Source: Candidatus Brocadia carolinensis
GTDB lineage: Bacteria > Planctomycetota > Brocadiia > Brocadiales > Brocadiaceae
NCBI GenBank assembly: GCA_002009475.1
Contig: AYTS01000020.1
Span: 1 to 53,516 of the forward strand
Length of the DNA: 53,516 nucleotides
Reading direction: 5' to 3'
Position 1 is the first letter of the stretch. Each line of letters opens with the position of its first letter. A model generated the notes under the pieces. It did not search any database, was not told the origin of the DNA, and worked only from the letters and a program-made list of their open reading frames with translations. Shown here piece after piece: positions 18,487 through 29,086 of this stretch. The translations under genes and the position numbers were made by a program.

Positions 18487-20059
18487 CTACCGGTTTTCTG
18501 CCAGAGGCAAGGTAAATTTAAACCGGGATCCCATTCCCTTTCCCTGAGATTCAACCCAAATTTTGCCTTTATGTATTTGAACAATGTTTTTGCAAATTGC
18601 AAGACCAATTCCCGATCCATATGCTGAAGATGTTTCCTTGTAAAACTTTTCAAATACCCGTATTTTCGTTTCTTCATCCAATCCTCTGCCGGTGTCCTCT
18701 ACCGTTACCTCAAGGGCATCCGGCAGAGCCCTCGCCGATATATTAATTTTCCCTTGTTCTGTGAATTTTATCGCATTATCGATAAGATGGGCTACCACCT
18801 GGTATATTTTGTCCCGGTCTGCTCTTATCATAGGAAGACCGGTCGGCAGAAGAATGGTGATGGCATTTCCTTTTACGGTAGCTGCAGCCACCATTTCACG
18901 GACAATCTGTTTTACAACATCGTCGACAGAAAAAAGAGATATCTTCAGCAATTCCATCCCTGATTCTAACTTCGATATATCAAGAATGTTTTTTATACTA
19001 TTCTTCAAACGTCCGATATTATTTCTGAGTATTTCATGCACCTGAGAACCTCTTTTTGAAACACCTTCATTCCCCGTCTTAAGAGAACGTTCAAACATAT
19101 CAATAGCCATCTCTATCTTTGCCACGGGGGTCTTCAGCTCGTGAGTAACGTCACGAATCAGATTGTCCTTTAATTCTTCCAATTTTTTTTCTTTCGGTAA
19201 TATCGCGACAAAACCCCTCAATGCCAACGATAGTGTTACCTTCTTTAATAGGAAGCGCCTCAAGTGACAACCATACAACCGTCCCCCGCTTATGAATCAC
19301 CCGAAATTCGAGATCCAGTAAAATGCCACGTAACCCATGAAATAACTGAAGAATTTCATTCTGTACCCGTTCCTGATCATCACTATGGCAGAGAGATAAT
19401 CCATACCTCTCGTTATGATAAAACTGATCGGTCGGGTAACCCGTAATCTTTTCTACAGCAGAACTCATCAGGAGAAACTTTCCCTCATTCGTACACTCAA
19501 AGATAATATCCGGCGAACTCTCTATGATATCCCGATATTTTTTCTCTGCCTCTTTAATTTTGTTAAAAAGACGGGTATTCTCAATTGCCATAGCCAACTG
19601 TGGAGCAATTTGTGAGAAAAAATGGATATGTTTCTTAGAATAATAGTCTTTCTGTTTAGCGCCAAAATTTACACTCCCGATCACATTTCCCTTGTATTCT
19701 AAAGGAAAACCCAACCGTGATCGTATGCCTTCTTTGAACAAAACCGCGTCCGTTAGAAACCGACCCTTCGATGTATCACCGACAATCACCGGCTGGCGAA
19801 ATTGCACAACACGTTTCATCAGACTTCCTTCCATAGGGTAGAAGACCCCTTCTTTCAGCGCCGTATATTCATAATCCTTTGACAAGACAAAGTTTTCATA
19901 GAGATTATTGTCTTCCGTAATAAGCGTAACACTCAACCGGTCAAAATCGATTACTTTCAAGAGCTCGTTGCTCATCGTCTGGTAAACCTCCCGAATATCC
20001 AGACTCGAGAAAATAATTTTATTGATCTTCATAATAATCTCTTTTTTGCTGGTAAACAT
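18487..20059 (-). CDS. GAF-PAS histidine kinase (frame broken at A8)
   Basis: A soluble hybrid-less sensor kinase. The N-terminal GAF domain covers about residues 15-165 (LGFPLEYKGNVIGSVNFGA), then a PAS/PAC domain (YRDIIESSPDIIFECTNEG ... GFCRDITERKK), HisKA with DVTHELKTPVAKIEMAIDM, and HATPase with HLIDNAIKFTEQG, VEDTGRGLDEE and GSGIGLAICKNI. The frame is broken in eight consecutive A's (minus strand; 19183-19190): seven A's give ITERKKLEELKDNLIRDVTH and one protein of about 523 residues. The start may be ATG 20059 or 20032. It follows a macro-domain gene by 6 bp and precedes a receiver gene, so the three probably form an operon. Confidence 0.85.
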
Positions 20060-20065
20060 GATATT

Positions 20066-20602
20066 TTATGCGGTAAGCGCCTTTAAGGAGTTTTCATAAA
20101 TTTGGTATGCCTTCAGGTTGAAGAGGACAAAACGCACTACCTGGATACCCGTATGGGTCTTTAAATAGGTTATCACGGTCTTTAAAGCTATTACGGCTGC
20201 TTCGTTCAAGGGATAACCATACGCGCCGGTGCTGATAGACGGAAATGCCACACTTCTGAGTTTATACTGAAGTGCCAGGGCAAGACTATTTTTGTAAGCA
20301 TTGGCCAATAATTCCGGCTCGTTCTTCTTTCCATCGTGATAAACCGGCCCAACCGTATGAATAACATACTTTGCCTTCAAGTTTCCACCGGCGGTAATTC
20401 GTGCCTCGCCCGTAGGACACCCCCCTAACTTTTTGCACGCTTCTAATATCGCAGGACCTCCTGCCCGGTGGATTGCTCCGTCTACCCCGCCACCGCCCAA
20501 AAGACTCGAATTAGCAGCGTTAACGATAGCATCCGTTTCCTGCTCGGTAATATCACCCTCAGTAAGTTCCAAAACTGCCTTGTTTATGGTAATTTTTATC
20601 AT
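20066..20602 (-). CDS. Macro-domain O-acetyl-ADP-ribose deacetylase (MacroD/YmdB type)
   Basis: The 178-residue protein is a complete MacroD-like macro domain: TEGDITEQETDAIVNAANSS, LLGGGGVDGAIHRAGG, CPTGEARITAGGNLKAKYVI then HTVGP, and FPSISTGAYGYPLNEAAV. These residues bind ADP-ribose, and members remove ADP-ribose from proteins or hydrolyse O-acetyl-ADP-ribose. It lies 6 bp upstream of the GAF-PAS kinase, an unusual companion that suggests co-expression with the sensor system. Confidence 0.92.
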   Translation of the reverse strand: MIKITINKAVLELTEGDITEQETDAIVNAANSSLLGGGGVDGAIHRAGGPAILEACKKLGGCPTGEARITAGGNLKAKYVIHTVGPVYHDGKKNEPELLANAYKNSLALALQYKLRSVAFPSISTGAYGYPLNEAAVIALKTVITYLKTHTGIQVVRFVLFNLKAYQIYENSLKALTA

Positions 20603-20839
20603 TTCTGTTATCCTGTCAGATCCGATTCAGAATTCCTTGCCTATGGTTTTACCCCATTTTCTTGGTTTGATTATTGGAATTTATTTAATGGTAATTGTCA
20701 AGCATAAAAAACCTTGAAATCTCAACCGGTTTATGAAATAATCTACCAAATTTAGAGCAGAACGACTCTCCTGTAAACTGAAAAACCCTAACCGCAACAT
20801 CTTGCGCAGAGTCGGTACAATCGGGTGATAGTACAACGT

Positions 20840-21472
20840 ATGGACGTCAAAGAAGCTATTCAGAAACGCCGAAGTATTAGAAAATTCAAATCAGACCCCA
20901 TATCAGATGATCTGATATTACAGCTATTGGAAAGCGCAAGGCTTGCCCCGTCAGGCTCCAACACACAGCCCTGGAAATTCGTTGTGGTGAAAGACGCCGA
21001 AACAAGAAATAAATTACAGTCGGCTTCGTATCATCAGCGGCATGTTGGACAAGCGCCTGTCATCATTGCCTGTTGCGCCGACATAAAGGCATTTGGTGAA
21101 TTCCCGGAACGAATTGATGAACTGATTAATGCCGGCGCACTCCCTGTAAAAACCCGCGAAGTCTTCGTTCCATCATTAAAAAGAGGCAGTATAAGCGCCG
21201 ACACGAAATGGCATCTGCTCATTGCCGCTACGGGAAATACGGACATTGCCATCGAACACATCGTTCTTCACGCTGTGGAACTGGGGCTGGGAACATGCTG
21301 GGTCAGATGGTTCGATGACACAAAGGTCAAAGAAATACTCGGCATTCCGAACAATATTGAAATTATTGCATTGCTCCCGCTAGGCTATCCAGCAGAAGAG
21401 CCGCCGCAAAGACCGAGATTTACCCTTGAGAAAATTGTTTATTATGAAAAATATGGAAATCAAAAAATTTAA
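20840..21472 (+). CDS. Nitroreductase-family flavoprotein
   Basis: An FMN-dependent oxidoreductase of about 210 residues starting MDVKEAIQKRRSIRKF, with the FMN-phosphate motif RRSIR, LAPSGSNTQPWKFVVV, and C-terminal ELGLGTCWVRWFD and LLPLGYPAEEP. An insert around residues 95-120 (INAGALPVKTREVFVPSLKR) is longer than in minimal nitroreductases. ATG 20840 is preferred because it matches the family N-terminus; an earlier in-frame GTG/ATG would add five residues. The end overlaps pyruvate carboxylase by about 29 bp, so the two are likely co-transcribed. The physiological substrate is unknown. Confidence 0.88.
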   Translation: MDVKEAIQKRRSIRKFKSDPISDDLILQLLESARLAPSGSNTQPWKFVVVKDAETRNKLQSASYHQRHVGQAPVIIACCADIKAFGEFPERIDELINAGALPVKTREVFVPSLKRGSISADTKWHLLIAATGNTDIAIEHIVLHAVELGLGTCWVRWFDDTKVKEILGIPNNIEIIALLPLGYPAEEPPQRPRFTLEKIVYYEKYGNQKI

Positions 21473-24400
21473 AAAACTCCTCGTTGCCAACCGCAGTGAA
21501 ATAGCGATTCGGGTTTGCCGGGCTGCATATGAAGTCGGCATACGAACAGTGGCAATTTACTCCCATGAAGACCGGTTTGCACTCCATCGATTTAAGGCGG
21601 ACGAGGCATATCAGATTGGAAAGGGAAAAGACCCGGTAAAGGCATATTTGGATATCGACGGCATCATTCAACTGGCAAAAGATAAGGAAGTAGACGCCAT
21701 TCACCCTGGGTACGGGTTTCTTTCTGAGAATGCCAACTTTGCCCGCGCTTGTGAAAAAGCTGGTATCGTTTTTGTTGGTCCCCGTCCGGAAATTCTTGAC
21801 ATGCTCGGCAATAAAACTTCTGCCAGAAACATTGCCGAGAACGTGCAGGTTCCCATTCTTTCCGGATGTAATTACCCCGTGGGGAGTCTTGATGAAGCTA
21901 AGGCGCTGTGCGATGCATTGGGATATCCGGTTATTATTAAGGCTGCCCATGGCGGTGGTGGCCGTGGTATGCGGGTGGTTCGCAATGAGTTAGATTTGAG
22001 CCGTCGCCTTCATGAAGCACAACGTGAATCCCTCTCAGCCTTTGGTTCTGATGAATGTTTTATAGAAAAATACGTAGAAAAAGCACGTCACATTGAGGTA
22101 CAGATTCTCGGTGACAAACACCATAACATTGTACACCTGTTTGAGCGCGATTGCTCACTCCAGAGACGCCACCAGAAAGTTGTCGAGATTGCACCAGCAC
22201 AGAATCTTGATGAAAACATCAGACAGAGCATCTGTGATGCAGCCGTTAAAATATGTAAATCTGTTCATTATGATAACGCAGGAACCGTTGAATTTCTTCT
22301 CGACACAGAAACGAATCAATTTTATTTTATCGAAATTAACCCCAGAATTCAGGTTGAACATACCGTCACCGAAATTATTACCGGCTTTGATCTGGTGAAA
22401 AGACAGATCCTTATCAGTGAAGGTTTCCCTCTCAATTCACCTGAAATCTCTATACCAAACCAGGAAGCGATTCAGACACATGGCATTGCCTTTCAGTGCC
22501 GTATTACCACCGAAGACCCTTCCAACAAGTTTACTCCCGACTACGGCCGTATTCAGCATTATCGTTCTGCTGGGGGCATGGGTATCAGGCTGGACGCCGG
22601 CACTGCCTTCTCCGGGGCTCTGGTAACGCCCTATTATGATTCCATGCTGGTAAAAGTTACCGCCTATGGCTCCTGCTTTGAAGAAACGATACGCCGTATG
22701 GACAGGGCGCTGCAGGAATTCAGGATTCGCGGCGTGAAAACCAATATTCCGTTTCTCATTAATCTCATCAACCGAAAGGATTTCCATTCGGGGAAATTCA
22801 CGACTCGTTTTATTGATGAAAATCACGACATCTTCCGCTTCGCAAGCCGCAGAGACCGTGCCTTCCGCATTATGCGTTTTATCGGAGACATTCTCGTAAA
22901 TGGACACCCCCTTATTAAGGAGGTTCCTAAGACGATTTACCGTCGTGAAGCACCGGTTCCCGCTGTTGATCGTAAAATAGACAGACCGAAAGGCAGCCGT
23001 GATTTTCTTCTCGAAATGGGACCTGCCAAATTCGCACAACATATCCTCAAGGAGAAAAGACTCCTGCTTACTGACACAACCTTCCGCGATGCACATCAGT
23101 CGCTCCTGGCTACCCGCATGAGAACCTTGGATATGTTGAAAATAATCGAGGCATACTCAAGAAATCACGCTGATTTCTTCTCACTGGAAATGTGGGGTGG
23201 AGCAACGTTTGATACCGCCATGAGATTTCTCTGGGAATGCCCATGGGAACGGCTGCACCACATGCGCAAGCTGGCTCCCAATATCCTTTTTCAAATGCTG
23301 CTCAGGGCCTCGAATGGAGTAGGCTACACCAATTACCCCGATAACGTTGTCAGGGCATTTATTAAACAGTCTGCAGAAAGCGGCATAGATGTCTTTCGTG
23401 TCTTCGACTCACTCAACTGGGTTGAAAATATGAAAGTGGCAATGGATGCCGTACTGGAAACCCATGCCCTCTGTGAAGCGGCTATCTGTTACACTGGTGA
23501 TATCCTCAATCCGAAGCGGAACAAATACACGCTGGATTATTATGTAAAAATGGCAAAAGAACTGGAAGGACTTGGAGCCACATCCTGGCAATTAAAGATA
23601 TGGCCGGACTCCTGAAACCTTACGCAGCCTATGAACTGGTGAGCACCCTGAAATCTGAACTGAAGATCCCCATCCACCTCCACACCCATGATACATCGGG
23701 AGGTCAGATCGCTACGCTCATCAAGGCAGCAGAGGCCGGCGTGGATATTGTTGATGTTGCAATAGGACCCTTTTCCGGACTCACATCCCAACCCAATATG
23801 AATACCCTCGTGGAAATGATGCGTTTTCATGAACGAGACACGAATATGGACTTCAAGACACTCGGGTCGCTCTCGGCTTACTGGGAAGTAGTCAGAGATT
23901 ATTATGAAATATTTGAGTCCATCCAAAAAGCCAGCACGGCGGAGGTTTATCACCACGAAATCCCCGGAGGACAATTTACCAACCTCTTCCAGCAGGCACA
24001 ATCTATGGGTTTAGCACACCGCTGGCACGAAATTACCAACGTCTATGCTGACGTCAATCATCTTTTTGGGGATATTGTCAAAGTTACGCCCTCTTCAAAG
24101 GTCGTCGGAGATATGACCCTTTTTCTGGTAACGAATAATATCCCTGCACGGGATATTATCACTAATTCCAGAGATATTTCCTTCCCCACCTCCGTTGTAG
24201 AATTTTTTGAAGGCCGCCTTGGTCAACCAACCGGAGGTTTCCCTCGTGATGTGCAGGAAAAAATTCTGCGCGGCACTTCGGTTTCAACGGAAAGACCAGG
24301 CGCCAATCTGTCGCCGGTGAATCTTGATGAAACCAGGGAAAAAGTTGAGACACGGATCGCAAGAGCAATTACTCCGGAAGAACTCATGTCCTATCTGATG

Positions 24401-24901
24401 TATCCTGATGTCTTCATCCAATATGCCGAGCACCGGAAGAAATATGACGATGTTTCTGTTATTCCCACAGACGTCTTCTTTTATGGTCTGCCGATAAACG
24501 AGGAGGTCTCTATTGAAATCGAGGAAGGAAAGACGTTGATTTTTAAACTGGTCGCCATAAGCCCGGTAAATGTGGAGGGAAATTGCACCGTCTTCTTTGA
24601 ATATAACGGTCAGCCGCGGGAGGTAGTGATTGCCAATCGCAAGGTAGCTACTTCCGTAGTCAAACGTCCTCAGGCAGAAGAAGAAAACGCCAAACACGTC
24701 GGAGCTCCTATGCCAGGCATGGTTGTCAGTGTGAAAGTGGCAGCCGGTGATAAAGTGAGTAAAAATGATCCGCTTCTCATTATGGAAGCCATGAAGATGG
24801 AGGCGACGGTTTATGCTGAACACGACGGCGTAATCGGACAAGTGCTGGTGAAGGCAAAAGAAAGCGTTGTGGCACGAGATCTCCTGATCGTCTACCAATA
24901 A
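21444..24901 (+). CDS. pyc: Pyruvate carboxylase (frame broken by -1)
   Basis: Pyruvate carboxylase makes oxaloacetate from pyruvate, bicarbonate and ATP using biotin. Domains in order: biotin carboxylase (LVANRSEIAIRVCRAAYEVG, VDAIHPGYGFLSEN, KAAHGGGGRGMRVV), carboxyltransferase (LLTDTTFRDAHQSLLATRMR, HTHDTSGGQ), and a C-terminal biotin domain with the biotinyl lysine in IMEAMKMEATV. The frame breaks near 23578, where GCCACATC should read GCCCACATC; one added C restores LGAHILAIKDMAGLL and a 1,152-residue protein, normal for the alpha4 enzyme. This is the one break outside an A/T run. ATG 21444 lies within the nitroreductase end; in-frame ATG 21453 is an alternative. Long antisense open frames here are coding shadows. 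Confidence 0.93.
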
Positions 24902-24950
24902 CCACACATGAAATGACTTTCTCGGTATGCTTTTTATTGGATTAGGTCTA

Positions 24951-25013
24951 CGGCGACTTTCCTCCCTGTTTCCCCCCGTTTACAGGGGGACTATGGGGGT
25001 GATTGAAATTCCT
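24951..25013. repeat. Dispersed hairpin repeat, copy 1
   Basis: The segment with CGGCGACTT, CCTGTTTCCCCCCGTTTAC and TGATTGAAATTCCT recurs at 44228-44292 with only a few changes. The centre can fold (CCCCCCGTTTAC-GGGGG type). It sits in the gap between the ends of pyc and the Amt-kinase gene, and may also act as a terminator. Confidence 0.75.
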
Positions 25014-25069
25014 TAACATTCAATTATCATGCGGTATCTTTACCTCTCACTTGTTTGATGTTTGCCTGA

Positions 25070-27113
25070 CTACACCGGCACATACCTTTTTACGGGCAGC
25101 GTAAAAATAAAGGTGCTCCCTTTTCCAAAGATACTTTTTACCCAAATCTTACCGCCGTGTAATTCAACCAGACGTTTTGCAAGAATCAAACCAAGTCCGC
25201 TTCCTTCGTACTGCCGTGAAAATGAACCATCCACCTGAAGAAATGCCTTAAATAATTTATCCATGTCTTCTTGCCGGATACCAATGCCTGTATCACTCAC
25301 TGCAATCTGGACATGTTGATTGATAAGCTTTGCATTGATGGAAACCCTGCCATTCTCGGGTGTAAATTTAAAAGCATTCGATAACAAATTATGCATGATC
25401 TGTTGAAATTTTTCCTTATCGGCCATTATCTGCGGTATATCGTTATGGATATAAACGCGTACCCGGATGCATTTTTTGTGGAAAGCCCCTTCGATGGTAT
25501 TCAGCACCTCTTTGATGGTTTCTTCCAGAGAAAACTCTTCATACTGAAGCTCTAATTTCCCAGCCTCAATCTTTGAAAGATCCAGAATACCGTTAATCAT
25601 GCTCAAGAGATGCTGCCCGCTGCTGTGAATGTCACTTACAAATTCTTTTTGATCTGTGCTAAGAGAACCGCTTACTTCGTCCCGTAAAACCTCGGCAAAA
25701 CCAATAATGGCATTTAGTGGCGTGCGCAGTTCATGCGACATGGTTGCCAAAAACTCCGATTTAAGCCTGTTGGCCTTTTCAAGCGCAACATTCGCCTTCT
25801 GAAGTTCTTCCGTTCTTTCTGTAACCCTTTTCTCTAGTAAGACATTCAGGTCTTGAAGTCTGGTAATACGCATAAAATCAAGCCATGAAGTAACGTCTTC
25901 GTATTCGGTAACATTCAGTCCCCTTTTTTCTTCCTCTGGGCTTACCCGGATGCCTATGGTCTTCTTTATGCACCAGAAAAAGAGCAAACCCAGGCCAAAA
26001 GACCACGCAAAGGCCACGCCGACACCAAGAGCCTGAATACCAAGCTGATGCAAACGGCTACCATTTTCTACCAGGAAATAGGATTTATCAGCAAAAAGGG
26101 CAACACAAAGTGTACCAATAACGCCACCCACCCCGTGAACTGCAATAGCAGCAACGGGATCGTCAATTTTCAGCACCTTTTCAATGAAGTCCTGAGCGAG
26201 GATCGACAGGATACCGGCCATTATGCCAATATAAACGGCGCCATCAGGTTTTATCATGTTTGAGGCTGCGGTAACTGCTACTAAACCTGCTAATATAGAG
26301 GTAAAGAGCTTGCCTGCATTGAGTTTCTTTTCTATGATATAATTCATTATCAGCGCTGATACTCCTGCCGCTGCCGGTGACAGATTTGTGTTGGTAATAA
26401 CAAGTCCGATATCAGCGCTTGCCTTCAGAAGACTGCCACCATTAAATCCAAACCAGCCAAACCATAAAAAAAAATGTCCCTATGGTGGCCAACGGAATAT
26501 TATGGAGACCCATTTGGTTTGAAGATCCATCCGGGTTGTATTTACCAATCCGTGGACCCACGACAATAGCCCCTGCCATGGCAAACCACCCTCCAATGGA
26601 ATGCACTATAGTAGAACCTGCAAAATCAATAAATCCCAATTGATTCAGCCAGCCTGACTGTCCCGGGCAAAAGAGATGTCCCCATCCCCAATGTCCAAAA
26701 ACCGGGTAAATAATGCCGGTTATAAACACGACACCCAGTACGTTGGAAACAAAATTTGAACGTTCAGAGATAGCTCCCGTCATAATGGTTGCAGCAGTAG
26801 CAGCAAATACTAATTGAAAAAAGAAAAAGCTATATGCCAAATTATCACGATGTGCCATTACCCCCAAAGCAAAGAAATGGTCTGTTCCAACCCAACCCGC
26901 AGCGCTCTTGCCAAACATTAATCCAAATCCCACGGTATAAAACACAAGAGAGGCTACCAGGGTAACCATAAGGTTTTTTATAGAAACGCTAATGGCATTT
27001 TTGGATTGTGCAAATCCCGCTTCATAGGAAGTAAAGCCAAGCTGCATAAAAAACACCATGCAAGCCGCAGCCATAACCCAGATGTGATTTATGTTTACCT
27101 GTATGTTTTCCAT
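25070..27113 (-). CDS. Ammonium-transporter-histidine kinase fusion (Ks-Amt5-like; frame broken)
   Basis: A membrane ammonium sensor kinase. The N-terminal Amt/Rh domain (about residues 1-385) has [20 protein letters not shown], the [16 protein letters not shown] segment, and both pore histidines in context ([10 protein letters not shown] and [12 protein letters not shown]). It is joined to HisKA ([20 protein letters not shown]) and HATPase ([30 protein letters not shown]). The frame breaks at nine consecutive T's on the coding strand (26466-26474): eight give [16 protein letters not shown] and a 680-residue protein. This architecture was characterised in Kuenenia as Ks-Amt5, in which the Amt part binds ammonium as a sensor. 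The gene starts 31 bp after a PilZ gene ends, suggesting an operon. Confidence 0.9.
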
Positions 27114-27144
27114 ATTGAATATACTATCCGTAATGTTGCCATAA

Positions 27145-28563
27145 TCATGATGGAGACGATATTATCATCCTGTCAATTTGGTTGGATCCATTCTGCCCAT
27201 CTTCTTCCGGAGCTATTTGTAAACCGATGATAGGTTGCGACCCCTTCGTTATCCGCCTGATTACAAATTGGTTCTTTTCCAGGAAATGATCTATCGTGAA
27301 CCCCGCCAGGCGTGGTTCAAATGGAGATTCGCCTTGCAATGTGACGATCTGTCCATGGTTCTGTAGAAGATCCGTAGTCTCTACTTTCAAGGAAACGCCT
27401 TCGCGGGAATAATCACACATGGAGGCATTTATTGTCGTTTTTCTATCCTGCAAACAGATCTTGAGCGACGGTTGCTTCCACTCCCATGTCTGGCGAGGAA
27501 ATTTGCGCCGATCGTTACTATATGGAGTACGGCATTTAGACGTATGTAGCGCATCGAAAACATATTTCAACCTTGAAGCATGGGAATCGATAGTCTCTTT
27601 AATAATCCGATTACGGTCTGCTATTTGAGATTCCATGTGAAACAAGTCTACACAAGACGTCAGCCATAACTTCAGAAAATGATCTTCGAGTATCTCAAAA
27701 GGTTTTCCGCTTTGCTGCATCTGATATTTAAACACCGGCATATGAGCTCCGACGCAGAGATTCGATGAACGCTGACTAGCGCTTCGTCCAAAAGTATATG
27801 GCTGAAAATAAGCCATATTATCAATTATCATAAGCCAGCCTGTTGGATTTTGTGTATAAAATCTGACTGCCGGTTTAATATCGGGATAGTTCTGAAGTCT
27901 GTCAAAAGTATGGGTAAAGTCGCTGTAGAGTCGCAGGTGAAAGATAGGATCATCTGTTGACAGAGTTTTTGTCCTGTCCGTATTGATTATCTTTTCAATC
28001 TCATGGGCGGTGCTCTCAAAAATCGCGCGGAAAACGGCAGTTTCTTGAAATACGTCGAGGAGAAGGATCCTGATATCGAGCCCCCTGGTTATCTTTTCAT
28101 TCAGGGTGGAAAGCAATTCATCGAGATGGACATTTTCCGAAAAGGTAACGCCGAGAAGCCATACTCGTTTTTCTGCATTTTCAATGGCATCGTAGATATC
28201 ACCTTTTACGTCTTTACGGGAGCAATAGATATTTGTTAATCCGCAGAGAGCCGCCGACCCGATGAGCCGGTTGGTGTGTTGCAGGGATTTTTCTAAGGAA
28301 TCTCTGTTGTCATCAATCAGTTGGTGAGTAGCTTGAAGGGTTTCTTTTAAAATATTTCGTATATGCCCAAAGATTTCCCACCATAGATATGCATATTCCA
28401 TAATGTGAACGCACATTATAGCGCTGAAGACAAGCAGCAGATGCTTCACAATCTCCGGAATATTATGCCAGTAACGGGGTAACAGAATGTTCATGGCAAC
28501 TGCAACAAAAAAGAATAAACACGCCACTACCATTCGAACAAACGGCCTCGGTCTTTCATTCAT
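27145..28563 (-). CDS. Membrane protein with PLD-like fold region and C-terminal PilZ domain
   Basis: The 472-residue product starts at ATG 28563 after a near-perfect GGAGGTGAT. Two membrane helices lie at about residues 10-30 and 38-62, followed by a coiled stretch. A middle region (about 105-330; NIYCSRKDVKGDIYDAIENA, KRVWLLGVTFSENVHLDELL, GLDIRILLLD) resembles phospholipase-D-superfamily folds but I see no HxK catalytic motif. The C-terminal domain has RRKFPR and DYSREGVSLKVE, matching the RxxxR and D/NxSxxG cyclic-di-GMP-binding motifs of PilZ. It is therefore a probable cyclic-di-GMP receptor at the inner membrane. Its position 31 bp before the ammonium sensor kinase suggests a joint task. 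Confidence 0.8.
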   Translation of the reverse strand: MNERPRPFVRMVVACLFFFVAVAMNILLPRYWHNIPEIVKHLLLVFSAIMCVHIMEYAYLWWEIFGHIRNILKETLQATHQLIDDNRDSLEKSLQHTNRLIGSAALCGLTNIYCSRKDVKGDIYDAIENAEKRVWLLGVTFSENVHLDELLSTLNEKITRGLDIRILLLDVFQETAVFRAIFESTAHEIEKIINTDRTKTLSTDDPIFHLRLYSDFTHTFDRLQNYPDIKPAVRFYTQNPTGWLMIIDNMAYFQPYTFGRSASQRSSNLCVGAHMPVFKYQMQQSGKPFEILEDHFLKLWLTSCVDLFHMESQIADRNRIIKETIDSHASRLKYVFDALHTSKCRTPYSNDRRKFPRQTWEWKQPSLKICLQDRKTTINASMCDYSREGVSLKVETTDLLQNHGQIVTLQGESPFEPRLAGFTIDHFLEKNQFVIRRITKGSQPIIGLQIAPEEDGQNGSNQIDRMIISSPS

Positions 28564-29086
28564 AAATCATCACCTCCGTGTGAGTGAAAATTGCTTCATT
28601 TTTGTCATATAAGTTCATACAGAACACTTGCATGTGACATCCAGACCGTGGAGTTACTCGCTTGTCTATCGTTATAATAGGCAAGGAAGATTAATTTAAG
28701 AAGTATTCATTCAATTACCCCTGTTTATTGTATCGTGTAAATATTTAAATAGCGAAATGAATACCAGACCAATATCGCAATACAAGATCATATCCATAGG
28801 CAAATGCTGTAAAATCTTATTATAGAATGACTTTCAATTACAAACAACGACAGAATACAATACATAAAAGTCACTGATTTTATTTAATACACTCGATAAA
28901 AGTGTGACATGTCACAGAAGTGTGTCGTCACAGAAGTGTGTCATGACACACATTATTTTAATCCTATCACAAATTTTTCATTTTTCAACAAACTCTGAAC
29001 GAAAAGATACCGTGGGAAGGTGGTAGGTGTGGATAAAAGGCAAGATGGATGAGGCTTACAAACTCTAAGGTGGTATAAAAAGAACG
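28564..29086. other. Upstream region of the PilZ-Amt operon, no gene
   Basis: About 520 bp without a gene. It is AT-rich and contains the palindromic repeat cluster at 28900-28951. This is the promoter region of the PilZ-Amt kinase operon, though I see no unambiguous promoter. Confidence 0.5.
28900..28951. repeat. Three tandem palindromic units (GTGTGACATGTCAC type)
   Basis: Three consecutive units of 18, 16 and 18 bp, each beginning AAGTGTG and ending in a complementary CACA: AAGTGTGACATGTCACAG, AAGTGTGTCGTCACAG and AAGTGTGTCATGACACAC. The same palindrome recurs twice at 53205-53260. TGTGA-N4-TCACA resembles a CRP/FNR-superfamily operator with FNR spacing, but this is only a resemblance. 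Confidence 0.7.

Noticed and set aside
22437..24001. Long open frames on the minus strand across pyruvate carboxylase (up to 219 codons)
   Set aside because: They lie antisense to a well-conserved gene, show no family resemblance and lack ribosome sites; they are coding shadows.
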